Assembly (NCBI GenBank): GCA_017444505.1
Contig: JAFSWK010000127.1
Span: 1-11,126 of the forward strand
Reading direction: 5' to 3'
DNA: 11,126 nucleotides
From: Rhodocyclaceae bacterium
GTDB taxonomy: Bacteria > Pseudomonadota > Gammaproteobacteria > Burkholderiales > Rhodocyclaceae
The translations under genes and the position numbers were made by a program. The notes beneath the pieces are model-generated. The model had not been told where the DNA came from and did no database searches. It saw nothing but the letters and a program-made list of their open reading frames with translations. Below, piece after piece: positions 7,362 to 11,126 of the stretch (position 1 is the first letter of the stretch; each line of letters starts with the position of its first letter).

Positions 7362-7847
7362 ATGCCCTCGTTTGACATCACCAGCGAAGTCGACCTCGTC
7401 GCGCTTGGCAACGCGCTTGACATGGCCAACCGCAAAATCACCAACCGCTACGACTTCAAAGGCGTCGACGCCCGCATCGAGCGCACCGACAAACTGCTCA
7501 CCCTGCACGCCGACAGCGACTTTCAAATCCGCCAGATGAAAGACATCCTGCTGCCCGAAATGACCGCGAAAAAAGTCGACGTGCGCTGTCTGGAACACGG
7601 CGAGACGAAAAAGGCCGCTGGCAACCGCGTGCAGCAAGAAATCCGCGTCAAAATCGGCATTGAGCAGGAACTGGCGAAAAAAATCGTCAAACGCATCAAG
7701 GACGGCAAATTCAAGGTGCAGGCCAGCATTCAGGGCGACAGCGTGCGCGTCAATGGTGCCAAGCGCGACGTGTTGCAGGAAGTCATCGCCGACATCCGCA
7801 AAGTCTTCCCTGACGAAGCCCTGCAATACGGCAACTTCCGCGACTAA
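7362..7847 (+). CDS. yajQ: YajQ family (UPF0234) nucleotide-binding protein
   Basis: Small cytosolic protein of 161 residues, the normal family length. It opens with MPSFDITSEVDL and ends with QYGNFRD, both near-identical to family members such as E. coli YajQ. The interior KKIVKRIKDGKFKVQASIQG (about 106-125) and VRVNGAKRDDL-like region (here VRVNGAKRDVLQ) are also characteristic. YajQ proteins bind nucleotides; in Xanthomonas a member is a cyclic-di-GMP effector acting with a LysR-type regulator, so a signalling role is possible here but not shown. AAAGGA (7348-7353) sits 8 bases before the ATG. It follows lipA by 54 bases with no clear promoter or terminator between, so read-through from lipA is likely. 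Downstream lies the sigma-28 promoter of the next unit. Confidence 0.95.
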   Translation: MPSFDITSEVDLVALGNALDMANRKITNRYDFKGVDARIERTDKLLTLHADSDFQIRQMKDILLPEMTAKKVDVRCLEHGETKKAAGNRVQQEIRVKIGIEQELAKKIVKRIKDGKFKVQASIQGDSVRVNGAKRDVLQEVIADIRKVFPDEALQYGNFRD

Positions 7848-7856
7848 AAAAATCCC

Positions 7857-7883
7857 TCAAGTTTTCGCCCCATCTGCCGCTAA
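7857..7883 (+). promoter_or_regulatory. FliA (sigma-28) flagellar promoter
   Basis: TCAAGTTT (7857-7864), then exactly 11 bases, then GCCGCTAA (7876-7883). The consensus for flagellar sigma-28 is TAAAGTTT-N11-GCCGATAA, so both boxes match at seven of eight positions with ideal spacing. The TCAAG form of the -35 is common in Pseudomonas and betaproteobacteria. Expected transcription start is around 7890-7895, about 35-40 bases before the YjfB-family start codon. The putative motility gene directly downstream independently supports the call. Confidence 0.85.
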
Positions 7884-7910
7884 CAAGATAGATGGGGCAC
7901 TGTTTGCCCC
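7867..7910 (+). other. Three-armed overlapping inverted repeats over the sigma-28 -10 region and leader
   Basis: GCCCCATCT (7867-7875) pairs perfectly with AGATGGGGC (7890-7898), 9 bp around the -10 box. The second arm can instead pair downstream: GGGGCA (7894-7899) with TGCCCC (7905-7910), 6 bp with loop CTGTT, ending 5 bases before the GAGGAG ribosome-binding site (7916-7921). The two hairpins are mutually exclusive in a transcript reading through from yajQ. A transcript starting at the sigma-28 promoter could contain only the second. Neither is followed by a convincing U-run. Confidence 0.55.
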
Positions 7911-7928
7911 GCCACGAGGAGAATCATC

Positions 7929-8123
7929 ATGGAAATCGGATCCGCCGCCCGCTTCGCTTCCGACAACGCCATGGCCAAGGTACAAGGCAGCGTTGCCATC
8001 ACCATGCACAAGAAAATCCTGGACATCGCTGAAGCCAACATGCAGCAGTTGCTCGCCGCCGTGCCTGCCGCGCCTACCGCCGTCGATGCCGGCAAAGGCA
8101 ACATCGTCAATACCACGGCCTGA
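7929..8123 (+). CDS. YjfB-family putative motility protein
   Basis: Small protein of 64 residues with no cysteine and no membrane segment. The start MEIGSAARFAS, the central amphipathic helix HKKILDIAEANMQQLLAAVP and the C-terminal ending NTTA fit the YjfB_motility family (Pfam PF14070), whose members often end in a GxxVNTTA-like tail. Biochemical function of the family is unknown; the motility name comes from flagellar (sigma-D or sigma-28) regulation of members. A strong ribosome-binding site GAGGAG (7916-7921) lies 7 bases before the ATG, behind the sigma-28 promoter, which is good independent support. It is followed after 8 bases by the Mop-domain gene. No flagellar structural gene is in the window, so this is probably an isolated regulon member. 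Confidence 0.8.
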   Translation: MEIGSAARFASDNAMAKVQGSVAITMHKKILDIAEANMQQLLAAVPAAPTAVDAGKGNIVNTTA

Positions 8124-8131
8124 GCATCATC

Positions 8132-8560
8132 ATGCCCACACCGCTGCACGGCACACTGCCCTGCACCGTGGCCGCCATTCGCGCTGGTCATCTTCACGAC
8201 GAAATCGAACTGCGCAGCGCCGGAGCCAGCACGCTCATCGCCACCATCACCCATTACAGCACGCAAACGCTCGGCCTGCGCCCGGGCGTGCGCGTGCACG
8301 CGCGGGTCAAGCCCGCCTCCGTCCTTTTGCTCGCCCAAGACGCCTCGCTGCGCATCGCCGCGCAAAACGCCCTGCCCGCCACCATTGAAGCGATTGAACC
8401 CGGCGCGGTGCGCCACGAAATCACGCTCAGTCTGCCCGGTGGCGAAAGTCTCGCGGCCAGCCTCACCCGCACCTCTGCCGACCGTCTCGGCCTGCATCCC
8501 GGGCAGCCGGTGCATGCTGTTTTCAAGGCGTCTGCCGTCGTGCTCGCCCGCGCAGAGTGA
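8132..8560 (+). CDS. Tandem Mop/TOBE-domain molybdate-binding protein (ModG-like)
   Basis: Cytosolic protein of 142 residues made of two Mop (TOBE) domains, about residues 5-68 and 72-141. Each shows the pattern ATIT/ASLT..S...LGL.PG..V.A..K.S.V: ATITHYSTQTLGLRPG and VKPASVLLLA in the first, ASLTRTSADRLGLHPG and FKASAVVLA in the second. Two Mop domains and nothing else, at this length, match ModG of Azotobacter vinelandii, which forms a trimer storing or buffering molybdate. Tungstate binding is possible. No N-terminal helix-turn-helix (as in ModE) or ATPase (as in ModC) is present. The ATG is 8 bases after the YjfB stop, with only a weak ribosome-binding site, and the stop TGA overlaps the next GTG start. 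The gene therefore appears to be co-transcribed from the sigma-28 promoter. No other molybdenum gene is in the window. Domain call is firm; physiological role is inferred. Confidence 0.85.
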   Translation: MPTPLHGTLPCTVAAIRAGHLHDEIELRSAGASTLIATITHYSTQTLGLRPGVRVHARVKPASVLLLAQDASLRIAAQNALPATIEAIEPGAVRHEITLSLPGGESLAASLTRTSADRLGLHPGQPVHAVFKASAVVLARAE

Positions 8561-9057
8561 AGATAGCGCCTGCCGCTTTGTACGCACTCGCATACCGCCA
8601 CCCGCTTGTCGGCGCGCTCACCCTGTTTTCTGACGACGAAGCCATCACCGCCGTGCGCTTTGGCGCGGAAAACATCCCTTTCCCGCAACACCCGCCTCCC
8701 GTGCTGCAACAGGCTGCGCGCGAACTGGATGAATACCTTGCCGGGCAACGCCGCCAATTCCATCTGCCGCTGCGCCCCGATGGAGGCACGCCGTTTCACC
8801 GCCGCGTCTGGCAGGCGTTGCGCACCCTCGCCTATGGCGAATTGTGCAGCTACGCGGAACTGGCCGAACGCATGGCGCTTTCCCGCACGCACGCACGCGC
8901 CGTCGCGCGCGCCTGCGCCGCCAACCCGCTGCCCTTGTTGATTCCCTGCCACCGCATCCTCGCCGTCGGCCAAAAGCTCGGCGGCTACAACGGAGGTCTT
9001 GCCCGCAAACGCGCCCTGCTCGTCCTCGAAGGCCACGACTGGGCGAAAGACGGCTGA
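8557..9057 (+). CDS. ogt: Methylated-DNA--protein-cysteine methyltransferase (Ogt/MGMT family)
   Basis: Suicide DNA-repair protein of 166 residues that transfers methyl groups from O6-methylguanine or O4-methylthymine to its own cysteine. The active-site motif IPCHR places the acceptor at Cys131, with His132 following. Arg114 in HARAV is at the arginine-finger position, and Asn123 precedes Cys131 by 8 residues as in human MGMT. Tyr99 (SYAELA) matches the phosphate-rotating tyrosine. GGYNGGLARKRALLVLEG (142-159) is the usual C-terminal substrate loop. The usual RAVG reads RAVA here, and an extra Cys120 sits near the motif. There is no Ada-type regulatory domain. Start GTG (8557-8559) overlaps the preceding TGA as GTGA, giving tight coupling to the Mop gene. 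Last gene of the putative sigma-28 unit; the rpsU promoter starts 6 bases after its stop. Confidence 0.93.
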   Translation: MKIAPAALYALAYRHPLVGALTLFSDDEAITAVRFGAENIPFPQHPPPVLQQAARELDEYLAGQRRQFHLPLRPDGGTPFHRRVWQALRTLAYGELCSYAELAERMALSRTHARAVARACAANPLPLLIPCHRILAVGQKLGGYNGGLARKRALLVLEGHDWAKDG

Positions 9058-9062
9058 CATTC

Positions 9063-9092
9063 TTGCCATTTGTGTGCGCAAACCGTTATAAT
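9063..9092 (+). promoter_or_regulatory. Sigma-70 promoter of rpsU-yqeY-dnaG
   Basis: TTGCCA (9063-9068), 18 bases, TATAAT (9087-9092): a five-of-six -35 and a perfect -10. Expected start is near 9099, giving a leader of about 39 bases before rpsU. This is the strongest housekeeping promoter in the window, as expected for a ribosomal-protein operon. It lies directly behind the methyltransferase stop, with no room for a terminator. Confidence 0.85.
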
Positions 9093-9137
9093 CGTCCGCT
9101 TTATTTGTCAACCTTTTTACCTGAGGACACTCAAGCA

Positions 9138-9350
9138 ATGCCTGGTATTCGCGTCAAGGAAAACGAACCCTTTGAAGTTGCCATTCGCCGCTTCAAGCGC
9201 GCCATCGAAAAAACGGGTCTGCTCACCGAACTGCGCGCCCGCGAGTTCTATGAAAAGCCCACCGCCGAGCGCAAGCGCAAGCTGGCCGCCGCCATCAAGC
9301 GCAACTACAAGCGCCTGCGCAGCCAGATGCTGCCCAAAAAGCTGTACTGA
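9138..9350 (+). CDS. rpsU: 30S ribosomal protein S21
   Basis: Small-subunit ribosomal protein of 70 residues that helps the anti-Shine-Dalgarno region engage mRNA at initiation. The sequence is highly basic. ENEPFEVAIRRFKRAIEK and REFYEKPTAERKRK are near-identical to family members, and it ends in KKLY as many betaproteobacterial S21 proteins do. GAGGA (9123-9127) is 10 bases before the ATG. First gene of the rpsU-yqeY-dnaG operon. An upstream in-frame reading continues back into the methyltransferase gene but has no S21 similarity before this ATG. Confidence 0.98.
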   Translation: MPGIRVKENEPFEVAIRRFKRAIEKTGLLTELRAREFYEKPTAERKRKLAAAIKRNYKRLRSQMLPKKLY

Positions 9351-9425
9351 TTTTCCGGCCCGATACCGGCTTTCCTGCGTCACGTCTTGCCAGTCGTGGC
9401 GCTTGTTGATTTTGCGGAGCGAAAA

Positions 9426-9878
9426 ATGGCACTCAAGGCACGCATTCAGGACGACATGAAATCCGCCCTCAAAGCCAAGGAAACCGCCCGTCTCTCCGCC
9501 CTGCGTCTGCTGTTCGCCGCCATCCGTCAGGCCGAAATCGACGGCCAGCAAGACCTGGCCGAAAACGATGATGGCGTCATCGCCATCGTCAACAAACTCG
9601 TCAAACAGCGCAAGGATTCCGCCAGCCAGTATGAAGCCGCTGGCCGCGCGGAGCTGGCCGCCGCCGAGCGTGCCGAAATCGACGTACTCTCTTCTTACCT
9701 GCCCGCCGCACTGAGCGCCGAAGAACTCGCCGCCGCCATTGACCGCGCCCTAGCCGACACCGGCGCCCGCGCCATGGCCGACATGGGCAAAGTCATGGCC
9801 ATCCTCAAACCGCAGCTTGCCGGGCGCGCGGATCTGGCCGAAGTCTCCCGCACCGTCCGCGCCCGTCTGGGCGGCTGA
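9426..9878 (+). CDS. GatB/YqeY domain protein
   Basis: Cytosolic protein of 150 residues resembling the C-terminal tail domain of GatB, the tRNA-dependent amidotransferase subunit. Family features are MALKARIQDDMKSALKAK, ARLSALRLLFAAIRQAEID, VNKLVKQRKDSASQYEAAGR, AEIDVLSSYLPA and DMGKVMAILKP. It is likely a helical RNA- or tRNA-interacting protein; no enzyme activity has been established. I chose ATG 9426 because GGAG (9416-9419) is 6 bases upstream and MALK is the common family start. It sits 75 bases after rpsU and 15 bases before dnaG. This position between S21 and primase is common in betaproteobacteria and some other lineages. Confidence 0.94.
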   Translation: MALKARIQDDMKSALKAKETARLSALRLLFAAIRQAEIDGQQDLAENDDGVIAIVNKLVKQRKDSASQYEAAGRAELAAAERAEIDVLSSYLPAALSAEELAAAIDRALADTGARAMADMGKVMAILKPQLAGRADLAEVSRTVRARLGG

Positions 9879-9893
9879 CGGCCTCGCGGTGCG

Positions 9894-11126
9894 ATGATTC
9901 CCCGCGCTTTTATTGACGACCTGCTCGCCCGCGTCGATATCGTCTCGGTCATCGAGCAATACGTGCCGCTGAAAAAAAGCGGCGCCAATTATTTCGGCTG
10001 CTGCCCCTTTCACGGTGAAAAAACCGCCTCGTTCTCGGTCAGTCCCAGCAAGCAGTTTTATCACTGCTTTGGTTGCGGCGCGCACGGCACGGCAATCGGC
10101 TTTCTCATGGAATACAGCAGCCTGAGTTTTGTCGAGGCCGTCACCGACCTTGCCCGTCAGCAAGGCTTGCAAGTGCCGCAAGAGCGCGGCAACGCCGCCC
10201 AGCAGCAAAAACACGCCGCCCGTCACACCGGCCTGCTCGACCGGATGCAGCGCGCCGCCGCCTTCTACCGCGCCCAGCTTGACCGCCACCCCGCCGCCCG
10301 CGAATACGCCCGCCGCCGAGGGCTTTCGGACGCCATCATCGAACGTTTCGGCATCGGCTACGCGCCGCCCGAGCGCCACGCCCTGCGCCATGTGTTTGCC
10401 GACTACGAATCGCCCGAACTGGTCGAAGCCGGTCTGATCATCGTCCCCGAAGAAAGCAGCAAACCGCGCTACGACCGCTTTCGTGGCCGTTTGATGTTCC
10501 CGATTGCCGACCGGCGCGGGCGCATCATCGCCTTTGGCGGGCGCATTCTGGACCAGGGCGAGCCGAAATACCTCAATTCGCCCGAAACACCGCTGTTTGA
10601 AAAGGGGCGCGAACTCTACGGGCTGGCGCTGGCGCAAAAAGGCGTGCGTGAACAAGGCTATGTGCTCGTCGTCGAAGGCTATATGGATGTCGTCTCGCTG
10701 GCCCAGTTCGGCATTGAAAACGCCGTGGCCACGCTGGGCACGGCCACCTCGGAGCATCACATCCAGACGCTCTCGCGGCTAACCCGCCGCATCGTTTTCG
10801 CCTTTGATGGCGACCAGGCCGGACGGCGCGCCGCGCGCCGCGCGCTGGAAGCCGGTCTGGAAAAACTGCGCGATGACCTCACGCTGGCCTTTCTCTTCCT
10901 GCCGCCGGAGCACGACCCCGACAGCTTCGTGCGCGAATACGGCAAAGCCGCGCTGGATGACGCCGCCCGCAACGCCCGACCGCTGACCGAATTTTTGCTG
11001 GAAGACCTTTCGCGCGAACTGGATTTGCGCAGCGCCGAAGGCCGCGCCCGCCTCGCGCACAGCGCCCAGCCGCTCATCGCCCGCATCCGCAGCGCGCCCA
11101 TTTTGCGCTTGCAGCTTATCAAGACC
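9894..11126 (+). CDS. dnaG: DNA primase DnaG (partial, C-terminus beyond window)
   Basis: Primase making RNA primers at the replication fork with DnaB helicase. The first 411 codons are present; family members are about 580-600 residues, so the helicase-binding C-terminal domain is missing. The zinc-binding domain shows CPFH (Cys37, His40) and CFGC (Cys58, Cys61), the CHC2 pattern. The usual EKTPSF is EKTASF here. The RNA polymerase core includes ERFGIGYAPPE, RFRGRLMFPI, KYLNSPETPLFEKG, and the TOPRIM motifs VVEGYMD (Glu261) and FAFDGDQAG (Asp305, Asp307). The spacing matches the metal-binding Glu265/Asp309/Asp311 of E. coli. The start ATG follows yqeY by 15 bases with no clear Shine-Dalgarno, which fits the low expression expected of primase in this operon. 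rpoD commonly follows, but it is outside the window. Confidence 0.98.
   Translation, partial: MIPRAFIDDLLARVDIVSVIEQYVPLKKSGANYFGCCPFHGEKTASFSVSPSKQFYHCFGCGAHGTAIGFLMEYSSLSFVEAVTDLARQQGLQVPQERGNAAQQQKHAARHTGLLDRMQRAAAFYRAQLDRHPAAREYARRRGLSDAIIERFGIGYAPPERHALRHVFADYESPELVEAGLIIVPEESSKPRYDRFRGRLMFPIADRRGRIIAFGGRILDQGEPKYLNSPETPLFEKGRELYGLALAQKGVREQGYVLVVEGYMDVVSLAQFGIENAVATLGTATSEHHIQTLSRLTRRIVFAFDGDQAGRRAARRALEAGLEKLRDDLTLAFLFLPPEHDPDSFVREYGKAALDDAARNARPLTEFLLEDLSRELDLRSAEGRARLAHSAQPLIARIRSAPILRLQLIKT

Noticed and set aside
6273..7826. 517-codon minus-strand open frame opposite lipA and yajQ
   Set aside because: It spans two well-recognised genes and their spacer and is explained by third-position GC bias.
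7867..7898. The 9-bp inverted repeat as the intrinsic terminator of yajQ
   Set aside because: It has a 14-base loop and no U-run follows on either strand; the overlap with a sigma-28 promoter explains the region better.
9351..9375. CCGG...CCGG pair after rpsU as an internal terminator like that of E. coli rpsU-dnaG
   Set aside because: Only 4 bp of stem and a short T stretch; too weak to call.
9387..9425. TTG at 9387 as the YqeY start
   Set aside because: ATG 9426 has a well-spaced GGAG and the standard family N-terminus.
9750..10760. 336-codon minus-strand open frame opposite dnaG
   Set aside because: Primase motifs are intact on the plus strand; the antisense frame has no family features.

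Overview
The window is a GC-rich, densely packed stretch of bacterial chromosome. It most likely comes from a betaproteobacterium. The reasons are an rpsU-yqeY-dnaG macrodomain, a Can-type beta-carbonic anhydrase, a LipA and YajQ of proteobacterial type, and a flagellar sigma-28 promoter with the TCAAG-type -35 element seen in beta- and gammaproteobacteria. I cannot name a genus from the sequence alone. No tRNA, rRNA, CRISPR array, insertion sequence or phage gene is visible, and no gene-free stretch exceeds about 130 bases.

Left part (1-2583, minus strand): a three-gene unit read right to left. It holds ampG (muropeptide permease), a SMUG1-type uracil-DNA glycosylase whose ATG overlaps the ampG stop by 4 bases, and can (beta-carbonic anhydrase), which runs off the window edge. 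A 128-base divergent spacer (2584-2711) separates this unit from the plus-strand genes. It carries an extended -10 promoter candidate and a perfect 8-bp hairpin just before the next gene's ribosome-binding site.

Middle part (2712-7847, plus strand): an exported Sel1-repeat protein, then a dynamin-like large GTPase whose stop codon overlaps the start of lipA (lipoyl synthase), then yajQ (nucleotide-binding UPF0234 protein).

Motility-linked part (7848-9057, plus strand): a near-consensus FliA (sigma-28) promoter lies directly upstream of a 64-residue YjfB-family putative motility protein. This gene is followed after 8 bases by a 142-residue tandem Mop/TOBE (ModG-like) molybdate-binding protein. 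The start codon of an O6-methylguanine-DNA methyltransferase overlaps the Mop gene's stop codon. The three look like one transcription unit, so the flagellar sigma factor may control molybdate-binding and DNA-repair proteins that have no obvious flagellar role. This is the most interesting feature of the window.

Right part (9058-11126, plus strand): a strong sigma-70 promoter begins 6 bases after the methyltransferase stop and drives rpsU, yqeY and dnaG. The last is cut by the window edge after 411 codons. This is a macromolecular-synthesis operon with YqeY inserted between S21 and primase.
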